Below are positions 53,401 to 60,377 of a stretch of 64,000 bases of DNA, piece by piece. The notes below the pieces were generated by a model, which saw nothing but the letters and a program-made list of their open reading frames with translations, did no database searches and was not told where the DNA came from. Position numbers and translations under genes: made by a program. Every line of letters starts with the position of its first letter. The stretch's first letter is position 1. This stretch comes from Planctomycetaceae bacterium (GTDB taxonomy: Bacteria > Planctomycetota > Planctomycetia > Planctomycetales > Planctomycetaceae): the NCBI GenBank assembly GCA_020638955.1, contig JACKHO010000009.1, positions 248,001 to 312,000 of the forward strand. Direction: 5' to 3'.

Positions 53401-53592
53401 ATAACGCTCAACTTCGACGGGCGAGAGGGAACCTGCGTCGGTGACAATTTGCACCTGCACGTTCGTCATGTCGGGCACGGCGTCGATGGGCAGATGCAGC
53501 GCCGAATACAATCCGGCCGCTGCCATCAACAGCGTGAGGATGATGACCAGAACGCGGTTGGTCAGTGACAGTTCGATAATATTGGTGAGCAT
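50482..53592 (-). CDS. RND metal efflux pump, CusA/CzcA type
   Basis: 1036 aa, the proton-driven inner-membrane pump of a heavy-metal efflux (HME-RND) system. It begins MLTNIIELSLTNRVLVIILTLLMAAAGL and has 12 membrane spans in the usual arrangement. The fourth span carries the HME proton-relay signature GAIDFGLIVDSSVIMVEN with both Asp and the Glu. Periplasmic loops follow the family. Metal specificity (Cu/Ag against Co/Zn/Cd) cannot be decided by eye. It follows the membrane-fusion gene by 99 bases on the same strand. Confidence 0.93.
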   Translation of the reverse strand: MLTNIIELSLTNRVLVIILTLLMAAAGLYSALHLPIDAVPDMTNVQVQIVTDAGSLSPVEVERYVTYPVENTMGGLPDVEELRSVSKFGISVVTVVFEEGTDIYRARQLVNERIADAAASIPAGYGTPTVGPLTTALGEILQFEVRSSRHTPMELRTMLEWDIAPRLRQVRGVTEINTHGGYYKTFEVQPDPNRMSSYGISMEDLFESVEANNSTSGGGYVIHHGEQRFLRGVSLLKNEQDIESVVVRREADGNPILLRDIAKISVEPMTRQGAVTRDGRGEIVTGLVMMLVGENSREVVTAAKERLEEIEPTLPEGVRLEVTYDRSALIGRTLKTVLTNLTEGGFLVIIVLLLMLGNFRAGVIVALAIPLSMLFATNVMAYFGVTASLMSLGAIDFGLIVDSSVIMVENCVRKLSHDNGDTSHEDVIRDAAVEVRKPTMFGELIIAVVFLPILLLEGTEGKLFRPMALTVLFALAGSLVLSMTFMPAMASIFLPKKMEEEEIFLVRIVKFIYQPLVTRAIKHPIVTIVMALTVFVVSIPIARNLGAEFMPRLEEGDLLIEAQRLPSATLEGSIDMSTQIENILKKYPEVKTVFCKTGRPEIANDVMGVHQTDVWVLLRPVHEWPEHKTRDELIEQMSKELNGNVPGVAFGFTQPIEMRVDELVAGVKADVAVLLYGDDIEVLGAKGKEIEAALRAIPGAVDVKADYQANLSTVTILAKPEKLAQYGIDAQAVLDAVSSLGGHEVGQIFEGRARYPIIVRIPQEWREDTKLLEQIPISDFNGHTVPLKELADIIPEETPPSIEHEDSRRRTFVSANVRGRDVATFVSEAQATVAEKVDLPVGYEIKWGGDFENLQSASQRLIIIMPLVLIIIMLLLHTSLGSMRLAMLIFLAIPMAASGGVIALYLRGMPFSISAGVGFIALFGVAVLNGLVWVSAAEEARLSGMPMSQVSLQTALVRLRPILMTALVASLGFLPMALSTSDGAEMQRPLATVVIGGLITSTLLTSLVIPTIYPWFARGLKAVELTHHGEPEPMLD

Positions 53593-53691
53593 GACGCTGG
53601 GCCGATCAAATCGGAGGAACTCGACAGGGAGTCGAGTTCGCGAGGAAATATGCGAGGATTCAGCACCGCAAAACGAGTTGAACGGGTGGGG

Positions 53692-55191
53692 CTACTCCCC
53701 TTCACCCTGAAGCAACAGTTCCGACTTCAACAGGAAGGCACCGTTCGTTACGACGAGTTGCCCCTGCGACAGTCCATCGGTCACTTCGACCCATTCGTCG
53801 GAGGTTTCGCCCGTTTTGATATCAACGCGTTGGAATGTGCCACCGTTGAGATCCAGAAACACGAAATCACTGTTCTCGTGCTGCAGAATCGACTCGGGCT
53901 TTACTGACAAGACTTGGCGTGGTTCGCCAATAGGCACCGAAACGCGAACATACATACCGGGACGCAAGAGCCCTTCGCTGTTGTCAATCATGGCGACCAG
54001 TGGCACCGCATTTGTGTCCGCTTGAACTTCGCGACCAAAGTAGCGAATGGTCGCGGGGAACGTCCGATTCTGAAGCGCTGGCACGACCACGTGTACCGGA
54101 GCACCCTGCTCCAGTGAAACGGCCAGCCAGTCCCCTTCGCGAATGCTCGCTTCCACCGCGAGCGAGCGGGTGTCAGCGAGAACGAGAATTGACTCACCAC
54201 GCATAACGCGTTCGTTGTCGGCATAGGCTCGGGATTCAATTGAGCCAGCAAATGGTGCCCGAACTTCGAGGCGCGACAGCGCCTCTTCGTCATTGTTGAA
54301 TTCGGTCATCTCCTTTTGCTCTTTGTATCCGAGGAGAGTTTCCACAGACTGCCAGGCCAGTTTGAGTTGTCGTTCCTCTTCTGCGAGATTGGCGGCGGCC
54401 AGCATTTTGTCCTGTTCGGCAGCAAACGTTGCTTCGTCGCATGCGGAACGGAATTCTGTTTCTGCCAACTGCCGTTCGTTTTCCCGCTCTTTCAGTGTCC
54501 GCTCGGGAACAGATCCCGAGGCGACGAGAGGACGAACCTGTGCGGCCAGGTCTGCTGCGAGCAGCATGTTGGTATAGGAGGACAGGATTTTGACGCGGTA
54601 ACTTCCCAACGCGCGATCGCGGAACGCTGTTTCGATTTCGTCGGGCGTGCTCCGCTTGTTCAACATGACAAGCAATTGCTTGAGGTTCTCGGCGAGCGAG
54701 ACTTCACGCTGATAAACTCGGGTAACAATTTCCCGCTGTTGCTGAACCCGCAACACCTCAGCGCGGGCTTTGCCAATTTCCGGACTGCGAATAACGGCCA
54801 GTAACTGCCCGGGAGTAACGCGGTCGCCCGGTTCCACGAGCAATTCCGTGATAATGCCGTCCATTGGCGCCTTCACGTCAATGTGCTTCGTCTGGTCGTA
54901 TCGAATACGACCCGGCACCGTGTGCGTGTGCTGCACGAACTGCGGCTCCGTGGCCATGCTCTCGAATTGACCGGCTTCAATTTTTCCTTCGGGAAGTTTT
55001 ACCGTGTCGGCAAGCGTTTCATCGGTTTCCGTTTCTGCTTCCGCTGTTTCATCCGAAGGCTCGTGAGATGACATGACATGGTGCATGACCATCCAGCCGC
55101 CCCCCATCGTGGCGAGGATGAGAACGGTGGGGAGTCCACTGAGAATAGTTTGCAGAATACTTTTGGGACCAGCGGGCGATTCGTGAGACAT
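53692..55191 (-). CDS. RND efflux periplasmic adaptor (membrane fusion protein), CusB/CzcB-like
   Basis: 499 aa. A membrane anchor near the start (ILQTILSGLPTVLILATMGGGWMVM) is followed by a His/Glu-rich linker, a lipoyl/barrel-sandwich domain (DVKAPMDGIITELLVEPGDRVTPGQLLAVI), a long coiled-coil hairpin (about residues 200-310, Glu/Arg/Gln rich), and the beta-barrel (VRAPFAGSIESRAYADNERVMRGESILVLADT). It links the CusA-like pump to an outer membrane channel, which is not in the window. ATG 55191 is used because the frame upstream is unlike the family. Its promoter is the sigma-54 site at 55246-55260. Confidence 0.88.
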   Translation of the reverse strand: MSHESPAGPKSILQTILSGLPTVLILATMGGGWMVMHHVMSSHEPSDETAEAETETDETLADTVKLPEGKIEAGQFESMATEPQFVQHTHTVPGRIRYDQTKHIDVKAPMDGIITELLVEPGDRVTPGQLLAVIRSPEIGKARAEVLRVQQQREIVTRVYQREVSLAENLKQLLVMLNKRSTPDEIETAFRDRALGSYRVKILSSYTNMLLAADLAAQVRPLVASGSVPERTLKERENERQLAETEFRSACDEATFAAEQDKMLAAANLAEEERQLKLAWQSVETLLGYKEQKEMTEFNNDEEALSRLEVRAPFAGSIESRAYADNERVMRGESILVLADTRSLAVEASIREGDWLAVSLEQGAPVHVVVPALQNRTFPATIRYFGREVQADTNAVPLVAMIDNSEGLLRPGMYVRVSVPIGEPRQVLSVKPESILQHENSDFVFLDLNGGTFQRVDIKTGETSDEWVEVTDGLSQGQLVVTNGAFLLKSELLLQGEGE

Positions 55192-55245
55192 GGCAGTGTC
55201 GGCTTCGGCAGGAGTGCAGTGTGCAATAATCACTGCGACGCTACC

Positions 55246-55260
55246 GCACGTTCTGTGCCA
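55246..55260 (-). promoter_or_regulatory. Sigma-54 (-24/-12) promoter of the cusBA-like operon
   Basis: On the minus strand the bases read TGGCACAGAACGTGC. GG and GC are exactly 10 bases apart, as required, with TGGCAC intact and one mismatch in TTGC (GTGC). It lies 55 bases before the adaptor ATG, so transcription would begin about 12 bases below the GC pair. The nearby NtrC-type regulator gene makes it functional in context. Confidence 0.75.
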
Positions 55261-55322
55261 CAAGCCCAACTGGCCATTTGCGGGGCCGAATTGCCATTGT
55301 TCATTCGACTTACGCCACAAGG

Positions 55323-55361
55323 TGGAAAGTGACTTTCCAGTAGGTGGAAAGTTTCTGTCCA
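55323..55361. promoter_or_regulatory. Tandem 17-bp inverted repeats, likely activator sites
   Basis: Two sites: TGGAAAGTGACTTTCCA (55323-55339, perfect) and TGGAAAGTTTCTGTCCA (55345-55361, two mismatches in the right arm). Centres are 22 bases apart, about two turns of the helix, so two dimers would bind the same face. They lie 63 to 101 bases upstream of the -24 element, the normal place for an NtrC-type enhancer. They also sit upstream of the metallopeptidase gene on the other strand. Confidence 0.75.
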
Positions 55362-55542
55362 CTTGATAGCCATTATTGAACCTCAGAAAACTCAGTGCGA
55401 GCTTTCGATTTCGAGCAGCCCCGAGCACCCGTCGCAGCTCTGGTCAATTGGTGATTGTCAGTTCCAGACGCTATGGTTTCATTGTCTCGCGTCCCTCCTG
55501 GATTGCAGGCGACTCAGGTCTCAAGAACGGAATGCAGTGAAC

Positions 55543-56691
55543 ATGAAACAGCCCTTGTTTTCGATGGCCACAGCGGTGCTGCTGTCGCTGGGAATTCCGA
55601 GTGCCCAGGCTGAAGAGCCACAATCAGGCAGGAGACCGACCCTGCAAATCATCAATGGGAGTCAGCAGCCGGTCCACGTCTATTGGCTGGAGTCCGAAAC
55701 CCAGCGAGTTTCAAATGGACGCATCGAACCGGGCCGAGATTCCCTCATCACCACCAGTTTAGGACATCGGTTCGCCGTTGTGGGGGAAGAAGATGGAACA
55801 GAGGTGACAGTCACCAGCGTGGTCCCCATTCAGGCCATGCGTTTTGATCCCCCAGATGAAAACGGCATCCCGAAGTTCTACACCATTCGGGCCGAGGCAC
55901 AGCAATTTCCCATTGTCGCTTCGGCGAAAGTAAATCCTTACGCCGTCAAAGAAGCGATGTACCTCGTCGACCTCATGCTCGCCAAACGGCCTGACGTGCG
56001 GAAGGCGATGGTGCAAAGCGGTGCCCGGCTCTGCATTTTGGCCCACAACGAATTTACGACGGACCAACCCGAGTTCGCTCGACTCGCCAACGAACCACTG
56101 CGAGAATTCCCCGGAATTTCCGGCAAGGACTACTGGGATGCCCGCGCCCGCGGATTAGGTGGCAGCGAACGCGATCCCTTTTGCTCCTGTGCCGAAGAGA
56201 ATCTCCTCGGCTACCCGGGCGATCCTTACTCGGCAGAGTGCATTCTCATCCACGAACTCGCGCACAACATTCATTTACGCGGCTTGAACAACGTGGATCC
56301 CACATTCGACGTGCGACTCAAAGCCGCGTACGACGCAGCAATGGAGGAAGGCTTGTGGAAAGGGAAGTATGCGAGCGTGAATCATCACGAATACTTTGCC
56401 GAAGGGGTGCAGTCGTGGTTTGACAATAATCGCGAGAACGACCACGACCACAACCACGTCAACACCCGCGAAGAACTCGTTGACTACGACCCCCGACTCG
56501 CAAAACTCTGCCAGGAAGTTTTCGGCGACACCCAGCTTCGCTACACGAAACCGGCCACCCGACTCCACGACCACCTGAAAGACTACGACCCCACCAAGGC
56601 CCCGACATTCGAATGGCCCGAGCGGTTGAGTGAGGCGAAGCAAAAGATTCGCGAAGCGTCTGAGCGGCGGAATAACGAATCCGGGAAGTAA
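55543..56691 (+). CDS. Secreted zinc metallopeptidase with N-terminal VHL-like beta domain
   Basis: 382 aa. Signal peptide (MATAVLLSLGIPSAQAE) is followed at about 33-100 by a beta domain, with LQIINGSQQPVHVYWLESE then IEPGRDSLITTSLGHRFAVV, resembling the VHL beta domain pattern (NRS-PV-VYWLD-, PPG, SY-GH-W-F). From about 195 the peptidase: HELAH (237-241) with the second region NHHEYFAEGVQSWFDN (280-295), suitable for a Glu zinc ligand. DHDHNH-like His-rich segment at about 300. ATG 55543 chosen as the signal peptide follows. Divergent from the cusBA-like genes. The catalytic family was not named with certainty. Confidence 0.75.
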   Translation: MKQPLFSMATAVLLSLGIPSAQAEEPQSGRRPTLQIINGSQQPVHVYWLESETQRVSNGRIEPGRDSLITTSLGHRFAVVGEEDGTEVTVTSVVPIQAMRFDPPDENGIPKFYTIRAEAQQFPIVASAKVNPYAVKEAMYLVDLMLAKRPDVRKAMVQSGARLCILAHNEFTTDQPEFARLANEPLREFPGISGKDYWDARARGLGGSERDPFCSCAEENLLGYPGDPYSAECILIHELAHNIHLRGLNNVDPTFDVRLKAAYDAAMEEGLWKGKYASVNHHEYFAEGVQSWFDNNRENDHDHNHVNTREELVDYDPRLAKLCQEVFGDTQLRYTKPATRLHDHLKDYDPTKAPTFEWPERLSEAKQKIREASERRNNESGK

Positions 56692-56822
56692 TTCACCGGC
56701 ATGAAAAACCTGATCTCGCTGCAACCTAGTCTGACGCACCTCACATTCACCGCCCGACCTGACGACACCTGGGCAATGCTCTATGCTATGGGGCAACTGT
56801 CCGAGAAGTATTTTTGAGCACT

Positions 56823-57578
56823 ATGAGTGGCATGACACCTGAAGAGCACGCGCGGTATGAATGGCAAATGTGGACGCCGGGAATTGGCGTGGAGGGGCAA
56901 GAGAAACTCCGCAGTGCCTCGGTCATGGTGTCGCGTTTGGGTGGCGTCGGCGGAACGGTGGCGTATTACCTGGCCGCAGTTGGCATCGGCAAGCTGGTGC
57001 TGGCTCACGCCGGGAATGTGAAGCCGAGCGATTTGAATCGCCAACTGCTCATGACGACGGACTGGCTTGGCAAACCGAGAATCGAATCGGCCAAGCGAAG
57101 ACTGAATGAGCTGAACCCCCACGTCGAAATCGTGGCGGTCGGTGAGAATGTCAGTTCGGTGAATGCTCAGGAACTGGTTGATCAAGCCGACATTGTGGTC
57201 GATGGGGCGCCGCTGTTTGATGAACGGTACGCCATGAATGCCGCGGCAGTGGCTGCCGGGAAGCCACTCGTTGAATGTGCCATGTACGACTTTGACGCTC
57301 AACTAACCACGGTCATACCCGGCAGGACTCCTTGCGTCGCCTGCATTTATCCGGAGCCGCCGCCGAACTGGAAACGGGAATTTCCTGTAGTCGGAGCCGT
57401 TTCCGGTACGATTGCATCGCTGGCTGCGGTTGAGGTCGTTAAGCTCCTCACCGGAATTGGAGAGCCGCTGGCGGGCAGGGTGTTACATGCCAACATGCGA
57501 AACATGACGTTCCGCACGTTACCAGTTGCACGCAATCCCGAATGTCCGGTGTGTCGTCACGTTACTGAGAAAGCCTAG
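56823..57578 (+). CDS. ThiF/MoeB/HesA-type E1-like adenylyltransferase
   Basis: 251 aa. It adenylates the C-terminal glycine of a ubiquitin-like sulfur carrier. Features: RLGGVGGTVAYYLAAVGIGKLVL (nucleotide loop), NVKPSDLNRQLL (the D-LNRQ motif), DIVVDGAPLF, CxxC pairs CVAC and CPVC for the zinc. It lacks the rhodanese domain of MoeB-type long forms. ATG 56823 is chosen over a TTG nine bases upstream. PurN follows after only two bases. A MoaD-like carrier gene is 33 kb away; whether they pair is unproved. Confidence 0.85.
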   Translation: MSGMTPEEHARYEWQMWTPGIGVEGQEKLRSASVMVSRLGGVGGTVAYYLAAVGIGKLVLAHAGNVKPSDLNRQLLMTTDWLGKPRIESAKRRLNELNPHVEIVAVGENVSSVNAQELVDQADIVVDGAPLFDERYAMNAAAVAAGKPLVECAMYDFDAQLTTVIPGRTPCVACIYPEPPPNWKREFPVVGAVSGTIASLAAVEVVKLLTGIGEPLAGRVLHANMRNMTFRTLPVARNPECPVCRHVTEKA

Positions 57579-57580
57579 CC

Positions 57581-58222
57581 GTGTTGTCGTTTCCCACTCC
57601 CCTGCGTTGTGCCGCTTTGATTTCAGGCGGAGGACGGACGGTGACCAATTTGGTTGACCGAATTAAAAGCGGGCAACTCGCCGCGGAAATCCCCATTGTC
57701 ATTGCCAACCGCGAATGTGCAGGTGTGCAGCGACTTACCGACATGGGGCTCACCGTCGAAGTCATGAAACGTGCAGAATTCGCTGACGACGAAGCACATA
57801 ACAAAGCGATTTTTGACCGCATCCGGCAGGCACGTGTGGATGTCGTTTTACTCGCGGGATACCTCGCTCGGCTCATCATTCCGCACGAGTTTGATCGCCG
57901 CGTGCTGAACATTCACCCGGCGCTTATTCCCTCTTTCAGCGGTCATGGAATGTATGGAGACCGCGTCCACGCAGCGGTCATCGAACGCGGCTGTTGCGTT
58001 TCCGGATGCACGGTCCATTTCTGCGACGACGAGTACGACCACGGTCCCATCCTTGTCCAGAAGGCGGTCCCGGTCCTGGCCGACGACACTCCCGACTCAC
58101 TCGCCGCCCGCGTGTTTGAGGCCGAATGTGAGGCCTATCCCGAGGCACTTGAATTGCTGATGAGTGGCCCCGTCGAGATCCGTGGCCATCGTGTCTGCTC
58201 GTCGCCTCGGAATGCAGATTAA
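57581..58222 (+). CDS. purN: Phosphoribosylglycinamide formyltransferase PurN
   Basis: 213 aa. Third step of purine synthesis: transfers formyl from 10-formyl-tetrahydrofolate to GAR. It has the N-terminal CAALISGGGRTVTNLVDRI nucleotide/phosphate motif, and the catalytic block NIHPALIPSFSGHGMYGDRVHAAVIERG with GCTVHFCDDEYDHGPILVQKAV (the Asn-His-Asp triad of the family is present). The GTG start at 57581 comes two bases after the E1 gene stop. Identity is secure; the C-terminus carries about 20 extra residues. Confidence 0.93.
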   Translation: MLSFPTPLRCAALISGGGRTVTNLVDRIKSGQLAAEIPIVIANRECAGVQRLTDMGLTVEVMKRAEFADDEAHNKAIFDRIRQARVDVVLLAGYLARLIIPHEFDRRVLNIHPALIPSFSGHGMYGDRVHAAVIERGCCVSGCTVHFCDDEYDHGPILVQKAVPVLADDTPDSLAARVFEAECEAYPEALELLMSGPVEIRGHRVCSSPRNAD

Positions 58223-58332
58223 AGAGTTCCTGCCGCACGCTCGACACATCGACTGCTCACCAGACATAATCTGGGGCTTCCGTATTCAATTCCAAACAGC
58301 GTTTTGCAAGAAAAAATAGAGGATCGCAACCT

Positions 58333-59448
58333 ATGCGAAAATTCGCCTTTTTGAGTCTGCTTTTGACAATCCCCGGCCTGGCCTTTGCCGAGGCTCCGCA
58401 AGCCAAACCGTTTGGCAAGACAGCTGACGGCGAAGCCGTTGAAATCTACGAACTGAAGAACGACAAGGGGATTACGGCCCGCATTATGACGCGGGGGGCC
58501 ACACTGGTTGATCTGCTGGTTCCCGATGCCAATGGCAAAACGGCTGACGTCGTGCTCGGATTCGATGACGTCGCTGGTTACGAAGGCGAAGACAACCAGT
58601 ACTTCGGCTGCACTGCTGGCCGCGTTGCCAACCGCATTGCGAAGGGCAAGTTCTCGCTCAACGGACGCGAGTACACGCTGGCCATTAACAATGAGCCAAA
58701 CCATTTGCACGGCGGCGTGAAGCGGAGCATCGACAAGGTTGTGTGGAAAGCTGCCTCGTTTGAAACCGACAATGCCACCGGCGTGCGATTCCGTTACGTC
58801 AGCCCGCACGGAGAAGAAGGTTACCCCGGTACGCTCTCGATGGTGGTGACCTACACACTGAAGAAATCGGCGAACGAACTTGCTGTCAGCTACAAGGCGA
58901 CGACCGATCAGGCGACCCCCATCAACCTGACGAACCACAGCTACTTCAATTTGAGTGGCGAAGGAAGCGAGACCGTCCTCGATCACGAACTGCAGTTGTT
59001 CTGCGACAATTACACGCCAGTGGACGACACGCTCATCCCCACGGGGAAAATTGATCCTGTCGAAGGAACAGTGCTTGATTTCCGCACCCCTCACACAATT
59101 GGTGAACGAATTAAATCACTCGATGACACGTCGGCCATTGGGTACGACCACAACTTTGTGGTGAACGGTGAAATGGGAGAGCTGCGTCCCGTCGCTCGCC
59201 TGAAAGACCCCAAGTCCGGTCGCGTACTGGAGGTTTCCACTACGGAACCCGGAGTGCAATTCTACTCAGGAAACTTCCTGAAAGGACAAGCAGGTAAAGG
59301 TGGCAAGCCGTATCCACACCGCAGTGCCATTTGCCTCGAAACTCAGCACTATCCCGATTCCATTAACCAGCCGAACTTCCCGGAGTCGGTGCTCGAACCG
59401 GGTGAAACTTATCGACATACTTGCGTGTGGAAGTTTTCCGCCGAGTAG
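58333..59448 (+). CDS. galM: Secreted aldose 1-epimerase (mutarotase)
   Basis: 371 aa with a signal peptide (LLLTIPGLAFAEA). Interconverts alpha and beta anomers of galactose or similar sugars. Family motifs: GRVANRIAKGKFSLNG, NEPNHLHGG (substrate His), TNHSYFNLSGEGS and PGVQFYSGNF with the catalytic Glu in LEVSTTEPG. ATG 58333, with AAGAAAAAATAGAGG upstream. Exported mutarotases are common in planctomycetes with polysaccharide-degrading functions. Confidence 0.92.
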   Translation: MRKFAFLSLLLTIPGLAFAEAPQAKPFGKTADGEAVEIYELKNDKGITARIMTRGATLVDLLVPDANGKTADVVLGFDDVAGYEGEDNQYFGCTAGRVANRIAKGKFSLNGREYTLAINNEPNHLHGGVKRSIDKVVWKAASFETDNATGVRFRYVSPHGEEGYPGTLSMVVTYTLKKSANELAVSYKATTDQATPINLTNHSYFNLSGEGSETVLDHELQLFCDNYTPVDDTLIPTGKIDPVEGTVLDFRTPHTIGERIKSLDDTSAIGYDHNFVVNGEMGELRPVARLKDPKSGRVLEVSTTEPGVQFYSGNFLKGQAGKGGKPYPHRSAICLETQHYPDSINQPNFPESVLEPGETYRHTCVWKFSAE

Positions 59449-59526
59449 TTGTCTTTCGTGGCTGCCCGTCGGTCTGGCGGGCAGCCCGGTTCACTGACAT
59501 CCCCCCAAGAATTCCCGCCAATTGTC

Positions 59527-60330
59527 ATGCCCATTAACGTAGTTTGTCCCGGTTGTGAGCAGCAGTACAACGTGCCTGATGACAAGGCCGGACGAAAATT
59601 TCGTTGCAAGCAGTGTCAGGAAATTGTGTCGATTCCTGATGCAGGCTCCTCATCTTCTGGCTATGCCGATCCAGCCCCGTCGCCCTCGCGCCGAAGCCGC
59701 TCTGACCGGGCTCAAGAGGATGACTTTGGGGATGATTACCCACCACCGCGCTCGCGCCGATCGAGCCGGGGGCGAAGCAATGATTATGACGACGACTACG
59801 ATGACGACGACGATGGTTATTCATCGTCCCGTTCTCGACGATCCAGTCGTGGTGGTCGACGTGGCTCGCGCAGCCGAGGGAGACAACGATCAGGTGGAAG
59901 CGGCCAAACTGCCGGACTGGGGAAACGATTCCTGGGGGCGCTCATCGACGGATTCTTCGGCGGACTCGTAATCGTTCCCGGATACGTCATGATGATCGCC
60001 GGCGCGGAAGGCGATTCACCAGAATTGGCGATAACCGGCCTGATTGTGTTGGGTGGCGGCGGGCTGACGGTCCTTGCTGTTCAAATCTTTTTGTTGGCCA
60101 CGAGAAGTCAGTCTCTCGGCAAATACCTCGTTGGGACTCGAATACACGACTACGAGTCCGGTGAGCCAGCTTCTGCAGTGCAAACCATATTGCTGCGACT
60201 ATTTGTCAATCAATTGATTGCCAGTATCTGCGGGATTTATGGACTGATTGACGTGCTGTTTATCTTCGGTGATGAGCACCGGTGCCTGCACGACCAAATC
60301 GCCAGTACCTACGTGGAGGATATTTCCTAG
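59527..60330 (+). CDS. Zinc-ribbon RDD-family membrane protein
   Basis: 267 aa. An MJ0042-type zinc ribbon at the start (VVCPGCEQQYNVP and FRCKQCQEIVSIP) is followed by a long low-complexity stretch rich in Ser, Arg and Asp (DYDDDYDDDDD and SRRSSRG), then an RDD domain (LGKRFLGALIDGFFGG, about four spans, SLGKYLVGTRI). The ATG at 59527 was taken because the ribbon begins four residues after it. Function unknown; RDD proteins are thought to move solutes or act as accessory anchors. Confidence 0.75.
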   Translation: MPINVVCPGCEQQYNVPDDKAGRKFRCKQCQEIVSIPDAGSSSSGYADPAPSPSRRSRSDRAQEDDFGDDYPPPRSRRSSRGRSNDYDDDYDDDDDGYSSSRSRRSSRGGRRGSRSRGRQRSGGSGQTAGLGKRFLGALIDGFFGGLVIVPGYVMMIAGAEGDSPELAITGLIVLGGGGLTVLAVQIFLLATRSQSLGKYLVGTRIHDYESGEPASAVQTILLRLFVNQLIASICGIYGLIDVLFIFGDEHRCLHDQIASTYVEDIS

Positions 60331-60377
60331 CTCCTCGGCGCGATGAAAGTTGAACTCGGGAAAAGGTCAGATTCATT

